DNA of 5,750 bases, from positions 1-5,750 of the forward strand of contig JAFAFD010000224.1 of NCBI GenBank assembly GCA_023423675.1, read 5' to 3'. This document shows, piece by piece, positions 1 to 5,746 of this stretch (its first letter is position 1; each line of letters begins with the position of its first letter). The position numbers and the translations under genes are program-made. The notes beneath the pieces are model-generated. The model saw only the letters and a program-made list of their open reading frames with translations, was not told where the DNA came from and did no database searches. Origin of the DNA: Pseudomonadota bacterium. GTDB taxonomy: Bacteria; Pseudomonadota; Gammaproteobacteria; Xanthomonadales; Xanthomonadaceae.

Positions 1-48
1 GGCCTGCCGCAGGGCGACGACCTGCTGAAGGTGCTGGGCCCGCGCTGA
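1..48 (+). CDS. C-terminal end of an unidentified upstream gene (partial)
   Basis: Reading frame 1 is open from the first base and encodes GLPQGDDLLKVLGPR before a TGA stop at 46-48. Codons are GC-rich at the third position, as in the other genes here, and a strong hairpin follows 26 bases later, which fits a real gene end. Fifteen residues are too few to name a family. The hairpin and the 500-base gap argue that it is not part of the downstream operon. Confidence 0.6.
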   Translation, partial: GLPQGDDLLKVLGPR

Positions 49-74
49 CCGCGCTGCCCGCCCGTGATCAACAA

Positions 75-108
75 CAGCAGGCCCGCATGGCAACGTGCGG
101 GCCTGCTG
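75..108 (+). terminator. Perfect 13-bp hairpin, probable terminator of the upstream gene
   Basis: Arms CAGCAGGCCCGCA (75-87) and TGCGGGCCTGCTG (96-108) are exact reverse complements around an 8-nt loop. The 3' side reads CATTCTGC, so there is no proper U-tract. The site lies 26 bases after a stop codon and far from the next gene, the usual place for a terminator in high-GC genomes. Because it is symmetric it could also act on the other strand. Inference: intrinsic or hairpin-assisted termination. Confidence 0.7.
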
Positions 109-157
109 CATTCTGCGACAGGGCGGCGCGATATGGCTGCGCAGTAGGTGGTGGGGC

Positions 158-176
158 GTCACTTATGAACAGTGAC
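158..176. repeat. Inverted repeat GTCACT-N7-AGTGAC
   Basis: Exact 6-bp arms at 158-163 and 171-176 are separated by TATGAAC, an AT-rich patch in otherwise GC-rich DNA. The right arm overlaps the degenerate CRP/FNR-type site at 172-185. It may be a regulator operator upstream of the operon promoter. No particular regulator can be named. Confidence 0.35.
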
Positions 177-185
177 TGAGATCAA
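172..185 (+). promoter_or_regulatory. Possible second CRP/FNR-family site (degenerate)
   Basis: The sequence GTGACTGAGATCAA fits the CRP-type pattern GTGA-N6-TCAC at seven of eight defined positions. As an FNR box (TTGAT-N4-ATCAA) it keeps the right half exactly and three of five bases on the left. Its centre is 24 bp upstream of the perfect box at 196-209, a spacing at which two dimers could sit side by side. Xanthomonads use the CRP-like protein Clp, which is an alternative occupant. The functional assignment is inference. Confidence 0.35.
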
Positions 186-195
186 ACATCGTAGG

Positions 196-209
196 TTGAT
201 CGCAATCAA
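196..209 (+). promoter_or_regulatory. Perfect FNR/ANR-type box TTGAT-CGCA-ATCAA
   Basis: The 14 bases match the established FNR/ANR consensus TTGAT-N4-ATCAA at all ten defined positions. The centre (202.5) lies about 40.5 bp upstream of the transcription start expected from the -10-like hexamer at 231-236, close to the -41.5 geometry of class II activation by FNR. It lies in the only long gap upstream of the operon and points at it. Inference: low-oxygen activation of the porin-antiporter-decarboxylase genes. A DNR or Clp relative could also use such a site. Confidence 0.65.
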
Positions 210-230
210 GGCTGAAAGCGACAGGTTCGT

Positions 231-236
231 TAGCCT
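231..236 (+). promoter_or_regulatory. Weak -10-like hexamer TAGCCT of the putative operon promoter
   Basis: TAGCCT keeps the three most conserved -10 positions (T1, A2, T6) but is otherwise poor, and no good -35 lies 17 bp upstream. That is typical of a promoter needing an activator at -41.5. It was chosen mainly because it is correctly spaced from the FNR-type box. The predicted transcript would start near 243, giving a leader of about 320 nt before the porin. Confidence 0.35.
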
Positions 237-278
237 TGACGCATGGATTACAGCGTCAACACGACAGGGACAGCGTCA
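236..278. repeat. Cluster of three GCGTCA half-sites (inverted plus direct repeat)
   Basis: TTGACGC (236-242) and GCGTCAA (253-259) form a perfect 7-bp inverted repeat with a 10-base spacer. The nonamer ACAGCGTCA at 250-258 recurs exactly at 270-278, 20 bp later (about two helical turns). Direct half-sites two turns apart suit an AraC-type dimer, and the inverted pair suits other dimeric regulators or an RNA hairpin. The elements would lie at or just after the predicted start point, where binding could repress. Confidence 0.35.
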
Positions 279-431
279 CGGATCTGCTTGGAAACGGTGA
301 TTCTCGCCGCGTCATTCACGACACTCTCACTTCGGGCTTGTTACCCAGACGCCTGCGGTCGCCACCTCGCTGGCAGCGCAGCCGCAGTCGACCCACCCAC
401 GGAAACCACGGGGCAGTGTCATCGTCCTGTT

Positions 432-448
432 GCCTGCAGCGTGCAGGC
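432..448 (+). other. Leader hairpin, 7-bp stem with 3-nt loop
   Basis: GCCTGCA (432-438) pairs perfectly with TGCAGGC (442-448) around GCG. No U-run follows, so it is not a classical terminator. It may simply structure the long leader. Confidence 0.3.
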
Positions 449-502
449 TGCCTGCGGGCATCGACGCAGTACTCCGCAACCCAGCAACGGCAGGTCGCTG
501 CC

Positions 503-522
503 CGGAACGCGCAGGCGTTCCG
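503..522 (+). other. Leader hairpin, 8-bp stem with GCAG tetraloop, upstream of the porin RBS
   Basis: CGGAACGC (503-510) pairs perfectly with GCGTTCCG (515-522). It ends 30 bases before the GGAGG of the porin gene. The position would suit control of translation or mRNA stability, as is common for porin mRNAs, but no partner RNA or ligand motif is recognisable. Confidence 0.35.
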
Positions 523-552
523 CCTGGCAGTGTCTGGCAGGTGTTCGTCCAT

Positions 553-557
553 GGAGG
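553..557 (+). promoter_or_regulatory. Ribosome binding site fixing the porin start at 563
   Basis: GGAGG lies 5 bases before the ATG at 563. It overlaps the in-frame ATG at 551, which has no Shine-Dalgarno sequence of its own. The site therefore supports 563 over 551 and over a far upstream TTG at 236. Confidence 0.75.
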
Positions 558-562
558 ATGCA

Positions 563-1996
563 ATGCGCTTGGCAGGACTGAGTCTGGCGTGCATGGCGGC
601 GATGGCGGCAACGCCGGCCCATGCTGAGGAGGAGGACGCGCAGGCTTTGCGGCGCGAGATCGTGATCCTGCGCCAAGCATTGGGAAAGATGCAGCAGCGC
701 CTGGACCGCCTCGAACAGCGCGAAGCCCTTGCCGGCGCGGTGACGGCGGCCTCCGCTGCCCCGCCAGCCACCCCGCCCGTCACGCCAGCCGCGACCGCTG
801 TGCTGCATCCGACCCAGGTGCCCGGCGTGGGATCGCCGGTGCTGCCACAGCGTGAATCGGTGGCCGATCCGTCCACCGCCGCATCGCGACCGGACAGCGC
901 TGCAGGCCCGACCGATCCTGACCTGAAAGGCTTCTTCGTCATCCCCGGCACGGACACCGTCATCCGCATCGGTGGCTATGCCAAGCTCGATGCCATCGCC
1001 GATTCACGCCCGGCCGGCGACGAGGACCAGTTCATCCCCTCGTCGATACCGGTGGGCGGCAGCCACCGCGATGTGTCCAATTTCAACATCCACGCCAAGC
1101 AGACCCGCTTCAGCTTCGAGGCGCGGCGGCCCACCACGCACGGCAACCTGCGCTTCTACCTGGAAAACGACTTCTTCGGCAGCAGTGACGGCTACCAGTT
1201 CCGCCTGCGCCATGCCTATGGCCAGCTCGGCAATACCTATGCCGGTTACGGCTACTCCAGCTTCATGGACGCCGACAGCCTGCCCGACACCCTGGATTTC
1301 GCCGGGCCGGGCGGCGCGGGCTATCTGCTGGTGGCCGGCATCCACCACAGCTTCACGATGGGCAAGGGCAATACGCTGACCCTGGCCGCCGAGGACCCGG
1401 ACACCGAACTGGCCGGGGCCAGCGAGACACGGGCGGCCGCCAACCGTCTACCCGACGTCAGCGTTACCGCCCGCATGGAACGCGACTGGGGCCATCTGCA
1501 GCTGGGTGCGGTGGCGCGCAGCCTGGCCTATGACGGTGAGGGCGAGCGCGACCGGCGCATGGGCGGGGGCCTGCAGCTGAGCGGCTCAGCGGCGGTGGGT
1601 GAGCGCGATCTGCTGCTGTTCGGTGCGCTGGGCGGGCGCGGCCTGAGCCGCTACACCGCCGACCTCACCGGTTCCGGGCTGGATGCGGTGGTCGATGCCA
1701 ACGGGCGGCTCGATGCGCTGGACCTGCACGGCGGCTTCGTCGGCTACACCCATTACTGGTCGCAGCTGTGGCGCTCGAACCTGATCTTCGGCCAGCTGAC
1801 CCTGCAGCGGAACACCGCACTGGCCGCCGAGGCGTTCCGTGAAAGCCGCTACGGCGTGTTCAACCTGATCTGGAGCCCGGCACCGTCGTGGACGATGGGC
1901 ATGGAGCTGCTGTACGGACGCCTGGAACAGCAAGGCGGCGCGCGCGGCGACACCGTCCGGGTACAGGGCAGCCTGCAATACAACTTCATCAGATAG
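563..1996 (+). CDS. DcaP-like trimeric outer-membrane porin
   Basis: This 477-residue protein begins with a clear Sec signal peptide (residues 1-21, ending PAHA before EEE). Residues 29-50 form a coiled coil with hydrophobic residues in exact 4-3 heptad spacing (L29, I33, L36, L40, M43, L47, L50). An Ala/Pro/Thr-rich linker follows (about 57-115), then a beta-barrel from about 122 with alternating amphipathic strands (GFFVIPGTDTVIRIGGYAKL, RFSFEARRP, LRFYLENDFFG). This order matches DcaP-family porins, whose N-terminal helices support trimers and whose known members favour anionic or dicarboxylate solutes. The C-terminus ends in YNFIR, so the usual last aromatic residue lies two residues from the end. 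ATG 563 is chosen because GGAGG lies 5 bases before it and the signal peptide starts there. It is the first gene of the likely operon, 79 bases before the antiporter. Inference: outer-membrane passage of basic amino acid or polyamine. Confidence 0.85.
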   Translation: MRLAGLSLACMAAMAATPAHAEEEDAQALRREIVILRQALGKMQQRLDRLEQREALAGAVTAASAAPPATPPVTPAATAVLHPTQVPGVGSPVLPQRESVADPSTAASRPDSAAGPTDPDLKGFFVIPGTDTVIRIGGYAKLDAIADSRPAGDEDQFIPSSIPVGGSHRDVSNFNIHAKQTRFSFEARRPTTHGNLRFYLENDFFGSSDGYQFRLRHAYGQLGNTYAGYGYSSFMDADSLPDTLDFAGPGGAGYLLVAGIHHSFTMGKGNTLTLAAEDPDTELAGASETRAAANRLPDVSVTARMERDWGHLQLGAVARSLAYDGEGERDRRMGGGLQLSGSAAVGERDLLLFGALGGRGLSRYTADLTGSGLDAVVDANGRLDALDLHGGFVGYTHYWSQLWRSNLIFGQLTLQRNTALAAEAFRESRYGVFNLIWSPAPSWTMGMELLYGRLEQQGGARGDTVRVQGSLQYNFIR

Positions 1997-2034
1997 CCGC
2001 CAGCGCGGTCGACGCCAGCGCAGCCAGTCCCCAT

Positions 2035-2051
2035 GCCCGGTGCTGCCGGGC
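2035..2051 (+). other. Short hairpin in the porin-antiporter gap
   Basis: GCCCGG (2035-2040) pairs with CCGGGC (2046-2051) around a 5-nt loop, 13 bases before the antiporter Shine-Dalgarno sequence. There is no U-tract, so full termination is unlikely. It could slow 3' decay of the porin message or lower antiporter expression relative to porin. Confidence 0.3.
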
Positions 2052-2064
2052 CAATGCCAGCTTC

Positions 2065-2069
2065 AGGAG
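2065..2069 (+). promoter_or_regulatory. Ribosome binding site fixing the antiporter start at 2076
   Basis: AGGAG lies 6 bases before ATG 2076. An in-frame GTG at 2040 would add twelve residues, MLPGQCQLQESV, that have no counterpart in the family. Starting at 2076 gives MAEAKKIG, which aligns with the CadB start as I recall it. Confidence 0.8.
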
Positions 2070-2075
2070 AGTGTC

Positions 2076-3428
2076 ATGGCAGAAGCAAAGAAAATCGGGG
2101 TGGTCGGAGCCACCTTCCTCGTCGCCGGCAACATGATGGGCTCCGGTGTATTCCTGTTGCCCTCCAGCCTGGCCAAGATCGGCACCGCCTCCATCTGGGG
2201 CTGGCTGATCACCACGGCTGGCGCGCTGCTGCTGGCCTTCGTGTTTGCCAAGCTGGGCAAGCTGGCGCCCAAAGCAGGCGGCCCGTACGCATATGCGCGT
2301 GAATGGTTCGGGCCCTACATGGGCTTCCAGACCAACACCATCTACTGGTTCGCCAACTGGATCGGCAATGTCGCCATCCCGATCGCCGCCGTCGGCTACT
2401 TCAGCTATTTCTTCCCGATCCTGTCCGAACCATTGGTGCGCTGCATCGCGGTGCTGGCGCTGGTGTGGGCGCTGAGCTTCGCCAACATGATCGGCCCGGC
2501 CTTCGTGACGCGGGTGCAGACGGTCACCACCAGCTTCGCGCTGGTACCGATCCTGGGCATCGCGATCTTCGGCTGGTTCTTCTTCGATGCGGACATCTTC
2601 AAGGGCGCCTACAACGTGTCGGGTGAGTCGAACTTCGGTGCGATCTCCAGCGCGGCGGCACTGACGCTGTGGGCCTTCATCGGTGTCGAGTCGGCCTCGG
2701 TGACCGCGGGCGTGGTCGAGAACCCGGAAAAGAACGTGGCCCGCGCCACGCTGGCGGGCGTGTTCCTGGCGGCCATCGCTTACATCGCCAGTTCCTCGGT
2801 GATCATGGGCATGGTGCCCAATGCAGAGCTGCAGTTGTCCGATGCCCCGTTCGCGCTGGCGGCAGCCAAGGCCGTGGGCGGGTGGGGCGGAGCGCTGGTC
2901 AGCCTGTGCGCCTTCGTTGGCGCGGCCGGTTCGCTGGGCGGTTGGATCCTGCTGACCGCACAGAGCGCCAAGGCCGCCTCCGATGATGGCTTGTTCCCGA
3001 GCATCTTCAGCAAGACCAACAAGGACGACGTGCCGGTCAAGGGCGTGCTGATCGTGGCGGTGCTGATGACCCTGGCGGTGCTCGTCACCTCGACCTCGGA
3101 AACCGCATCGGCGCAGTTCGATGTGATCACCTCCGCTGCCGTGGTGCTGACCCTGCTGCCGTACATCTATTCGTGCGTGGCCTGCTACTTCGTGGTCGAG
3201 CGCTCGCACACCCTGGTACACACCGGTGCGTTCTGGACCCTGACCAGCCTGACCGTCGTGTACTGCCTGTGGGCGATCTACGGTTCGTCGGGAAGCATCG
3301 TGCAGTACGCCTTCCTGTTCGTGCTGTTCATCACCGTGTTCTATCCCTTCTTCAGCGAGGAGCGCCGCCAGCAGCGGGAGCGCGCTCGCGAGGCATCGGC
3401 CATGGGCGCCGGCGCCCAGCGGTCCTGA
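2076..3428 (+). CDS. AdiC/CadB-type basic amino acid/polyamine antiporter (APC family)
   Basis: This 450-residue inner-membrane protein has about 12 hydrophobic segments and closely follows E. coli AdiC (about 445 residues), which exchanges external arginine for internal agmatine. The TM1 substrate motif GNMMGSG is at 18-24. Key AdiC residues are kept with a constant offset of three: N19, S23, Y90, N98, W199, E205 and W290 (AdiC N22, S26, Y93, N101, W202, E208, W293). Family signatures TLWAFIGVESAS (197-208) and VVENPEKNV (213-221) are present. Three positions near the side-chain end of the pocket differ from AdiC and match CadB: N94 (C97), I101 (M104) and A355 (S357). This suggests lysine/cadaverine, with arginine/agmatine or ornithine/putrescine still possible. 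The residue comparison is from memory. The tail 429-450 is basic and longer than expected. It lies 20 bases before the decarboxylase, its probable metabolic partner. Confidence 0.9.
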   Translation: MAEAKKIGVVGATFLVAGNMMGSGVFLLPSSLAKIGTASIWGWLITTAGALLLAFVFAKLGKLAPKAGGPYAYAREWFGPYMGFQTNTIYWFANWIGNVAIPIAAVGYFSYFFPILSEPLVRCIAVLALVWALSFANMIGPAFVTRVQTVTTSFALVPILGIAIFGWFFFDADIFKGAYNVSGESNFGAISSAAALTLWAFIGVESASVTAGVVENPEKNVARATLAGVFLAAIAYIASSSVIMGMVPNAELQLSDAPFALAAAKAVGGWGGALVSLCAFVGAAGSLGGWILLTAQSAKAASDDGLFPSIFSKTNKDDVPVKGVLIVAVLMTLAVLVTSTSETASAQFDVITSAAVVLTLLPYIYSCVACYFVVERSHTLVHTGAFWTLTSLTVVYCLWAIYGSSGSIVQYAFLFVLFITVFYPFFSEERRQQRERAREASAMGAGAQRS

Positions 3429-3435
3429 GTTCGAC

Positions 3436-3441
3436 AAGGAG
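3436..3441 (+). promoter_or_regulatory. Ribosome binding site supporting the GTG start of the decarboxylase
   Basis: AAGGAG lies 7 bases before GTG 3449 and inside the 20-base gap after the antiporter stop. No in-frame ATG lies near. The resulting N-terminus, MYFKSLDYPV, resembles the start of Pseudomonas LdcA, so GTG is the right start. Confidence 0.8.
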
Positions 3442-3448
3442 AATCAAC

Positions 3449-5737
3449 GTGTACTTCAAGTCCCTGGATTACCCGGTCATTGTCATCGACAACGACTACG
3501 AGTCGCCGCGCATCGGCGGCATCCTGATCCGCGCGCTGGTGGAGGAACTGCGTGGCAATGACCAGCGCGTGCTGTGCGGGTTGAACCTGGATGATGCGCG
3601 TGCCGGTGCACGCACCTACGTGGCGGCCTCGGCGGTGCTGATCTCCATCGATGGCAGCGAGGAAGTGGACGGCGAGTTCCAGCGGCTGACTGCATTCCTG
3701 CGCGAACAGAGCGCGCGCCGGGCCAACCTGCCGGTGTTCCTGTACGGCGAGCGGCGCACCATCGAGAAGGTGCCGAGCAAGCTGCTCAAGCACATCCATG
3801 GCTTCATCTTCCTGTTCGAGGACACCAAGAGCTTCATCGCGCGGCAGGTGATGCGCGCGGCCGAAGACTACATGAAGAACCTGCTGCCGCCGTTCTTCAA
3901 GGCGCTGATCCACCACGCCGCCGAATCTAACTATTCCTGGCATACGCCGGGCCATGCCGGTGGCGTGGCCTTCACCAAATCGCCGGTGGGGCGCGCCTTC
4001 CACCAGTTCTACGGCGAGAACACCCTGCGCAGCGACCTGTCGATCTCGGTGCCGGAACTGGGCTCGCTGCTCGACCATACCGGTCCAATCAAGGATGCCG
4101 AGGAAGAGGCCGCGCGCAATTTCGGCGCCGACCACACCTTCTTCGTCACCAACGGCACATCCACCGCCAACAAGATCGTCTGGCACGGCACGGTGGCCCG
4201 CGGCGACGTGGTCTTCGTCGACCGCAACTGCCACAAATCGCTGCTGCATGCGCTGATCATGACCGGTGCGGTGCCGGTGTACTTCACCCCCAGCCGCAAC
4301 GCCCACGGCATCATCGGCCCGATCAGCCTGGACCAGTTCACCCCCGAATCACTGCAGCAGCGAATCGCCGCCAATCCGCTGGCCAGCCAGGCCTACACCG
4401 CCGGCTCCAAGCCGCGCATCGCGGTGGTCACCAATTCGACCTATGACGGCCTGTGCTACAACGCCGAGATGATCGCCGACGAGATCGGCAGCGCGGTGGA
4501 CTTCCTGCACTTCGACGAGGCCTGGTACGCCTACGCCGCGTTCCATCCGTTCTACGAGAATCACTACGGCATGGCCAAGGGCAAGCCGCGCGAGCAGGAC
4601 GCGATCATCTTCACCACCCATTCGACCCACAAGCTGCTGGCCGCGTTCTCGCAGGCGTCGATGATCCATGTACGCAACTCGGCGCAGCGGAACCTGGACG
4701 CCGAGCGTTTCAACGAGTCGTTCATGATGCACACCTCGACCAGCCCGCATTACGGGGTGATCGCGGCCTGCGACGTGGCGTCGAAGATGATGGAGGGCGA
4801 TGCGGGCCGTTCGCTGGTGCAGGAGATGCATGACGAGGCGATCGCCTTCCGTCGCGCGATGCTGCATGTGCGCGATGACCTCGGGCGCGAGGACTGGTGG
4901 TTCAGCGTGTGGCAACCCACCCAGGTCGAGCGCAGCCTGGACAAGGGCGATACGCCCGCACCGATGGTGGCCAAGCGCGAGGAGTGGTACCTGCAGCCCG
5001 ATGGCCACTGGCATGGCTTCGAGAACCTGGTCGACGACTACGTGCTGATCGACCCGATCAAGGTCACCCTGCTGACCCCGGGCCTGTCGATGGACGGCAG
5101 CATGGGCAGGCTGGGCATTCCGGCGGCGGTGCTGAGCAAGTTCCTGTGGAGCCGTGGCATCACCGTGGAGAAGACCAATCTCTATTCGGTACTGTTCCTG
5201 TTCTCGATGGGCATCACCAAGGGCAAGTGGAGCACCCTGGTGACCGAGCTGATGGCGTTCAAGGAACTGTATGACCGCAATGCGCCCCTGAGCCAGTCTC
5301 TGCCGACGCTGGCTGCCGACTATCCGGTTGCCTACGCCGGCTGGGGCCTGCGTGACCTGTGCGATGCGCTGCACGCATTCAACCAGGAATTCGCGGTGGC
5401 CAAGGTGATGCGCGAGATGTACGTGGATCTGCCGACCCCGGTGATGACACCGGCCGAGGCCTACAACCATCTGGTGAAGGGCGAGATCGAGCGGGTCGAC
5501 ATCGAGCAGATCAGCGGCCGGATTGCCGCCACGATGCTGGTGCCGTACCCGCCGGGCATCCCGACCATCATGCCGGGTGAGCGGTTCGGTGCCAGCGATG
5601 AGCCGATCATCCAGTCGCTGCGGATCGCCCGTGAGCAGAATGCGCGTTTCCCGGGCTTCGAATCGGACGTGCACGGGTTGATCATCGAGCACGACGGCGA
5701 TGGCGTGTCGTACCGGGTGGAGGTGCTGAAGGCCTGA
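3449..5737 (+). CDS. ldcA: PLP-dependent Orn/Lys/Arg decarboxylase, LdcA-like; probable lysine decarboxylase
   Basis: This 762-residue cytoplasmic fold-type I PLP enzyme has three parts: a response-regulator-like wing domain (about 8-130), the PLP core (about 137-575) and a C-terminal domain (about 600-740). The Schiff-base lysine is K395 in THSTHKLLAAFSQ. H262 in DRNCHKS would stack on PLP, D356 in HFDEAWY would bind the pyridine nitrogen, and TNGTSTANK (234-242) would hold the phosphate. Such enzymes remove CO2 from a basic amino acid and use up a cytoplasmic proton, usually as decamers built of dimers. Its length is near AdiA (about 755), but SNYSWHTPGH, the SISVPELGSLLDHTGP stretch and TNSTYDGLCYN look like Pseudomonas LdcA as I remember it. 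Lysine to cadaverine is therefore favoured over arginine to agmatine. The AdiC/CadB-type antiporter immediately upstream fits an acid resistance pair. The substrate remains an inference. Confidence 0.9.
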   Translation: MYFKSLDYPVIVIDNDYESPRIGGILIRALVEELRGNDQRVLCGLNLDDARAGARTYVAASAVLISIDGSEEVDGEFQRLTAFLREQSARRANLPVFLYGERRTIEKVPSKLLKHIHGFIFLFEDTKSFIARQVMRAAEDYMKNLLPPFFKALIHHAAESNYSWHTPGHAGGVAFTKSPVGRAFHQFYGENTLRSDLSISVPELGSLLDHTGPIKDAEEEAARNFGADHTFFVTNGTSTANKIVWHGTVARGDVVFVDRNCHKSLLHALIMTGAVPVYFTPSRNAHGIIGPISLDQFTPESLQQRIAANPLASQAYTAGSKPRIAVVTNSTYDGLCYNAEMIADEIGSAVDFLHFDEAWYAYAAFHPFYENHYGMAKGKPREQDAIIFTTHSTHKLLAAFSQASMIHVRNSAQRNLDAERFNESFMMHTSTSPHYGVIAACDVASKMMEGDAGRSLVQEMHDEAIAFRRAMLHVRDDLGREDWWFSVWQPTQVERSLDKGDTPAPMVAKREEWYLQPDGHWHGFENLVDDYVLIDPIKVTLLTPGLSMDGSMGRLGIPAAVLSKFLWSRGITVEKTNLYSVLFLFSMGITKGKWSTLVTELMAFKELYDRNAPLSQSLPTLAADYPVAYAGWGLRDLCDALHAFNQEFAVAKVMREMYVDLPTPVMTPAEAYNHLVKGEIERVDIEQISGRIAATMLVPYPPGIPTIMPGERFGASDEPIIQSLRIAREQNARFPGFESDVHGLIIEHDGDGVSYRVEVLKA

Positions 5738-5740
5738 GCC

Positions 5741-5746
5741 GGAGGT
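5741..5746 (+). promoter_or_regulatory. Strong Shine-Dalgarno sequence at the window edge, possible fourth gene
   Basis: GGAGGT, complementary to the 16S rRNA 3' end, lies 3 bases after the decarboxylase stop and only 4 bases from the window end. A start codon just beyond 5750 would be at normal spacing. No coding sequence is visible here, so this is a pointer and not a gene call. Confidence 0.45.

Larger units (their letters stand above)
49..562. other. 514-base intergenic region: terminator, regulatory cluster, long leader
   Basis: No convincing gene lies here. Frames that stay open (from 236 and from 243) lack a Shine-Dalgarno sequence and give low-complexity Arg/Pro/Ser/Cys-rich translations unlike real proteins. 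What is visible is the terminator hairpin (75-108), a group of inverted repeats and CRP/FNR-type sites (158-209), a weak -10 (231-236), a set of GCGTCA half-sites (236-278), and two compact hairpins in the putative leader (432-448 and 503-522). The segment 279-431 shows nothing I can name. Confidence 0.6.

Noticed and set aside
237..242. TTGACG as a -35 element
   Set aside because: The hexamer is a good match, but no acceptable -10 is found 16-18 bases downstream (about 259-266 reads ACACGACA). The bases are better explained as part of the GCGTCA repeat cluster.
524..540. Direct repeat CTGGCAG twice, 10 bp apart, considered as a sigma-54 type promoter or regulator site
   Set aside because: The GC/TTGC spacing of a sigma-54 promoter is absent, and such short GC-rich repeats are expected by chance here.
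236..562. N-terminal extension of the porin reading frame back to a TTG at 236
   Set aside because: It has no Shine-Dalgarno sequence, gives an Arg/Ser-rich translation unlike any porin, and would bury the signal peptide that starts at 563 behind GGAGG.
243..581. 112-residue ORF in the leader
   Set aside because: It has no RBS, a low-complexity Cys/Arg/Pro-rich translation, and overlaps the porin start. Chance openness in GC-rich DNA is the simpler explanation, although a short leader peptide cannot be excluded.
1989..3437. 482-residue antisense ORF opposite the antiporter
   Set aside because: It mirrors the codon bias of the real gene. The translation is rich in Arg, Gly, His and Gln with no fold or motif, while the sense strand encodes a clear APC transporter.
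3173..3448. Upstream extension of the decarboxylase frame into the antiporter gene
   Set aside because: It overlaps coding sequence of the antiporter in another frame. The GTG at 3449 has AAGGAG at 7 bases and gives the family N-terminus.
4349..5692. 447-residue antisense ORF opposite the decarboxylase
   Set aside because: Same shadow effect: an Arg/His/Gln-rich translation opposite a gene with intact PLP motifs.
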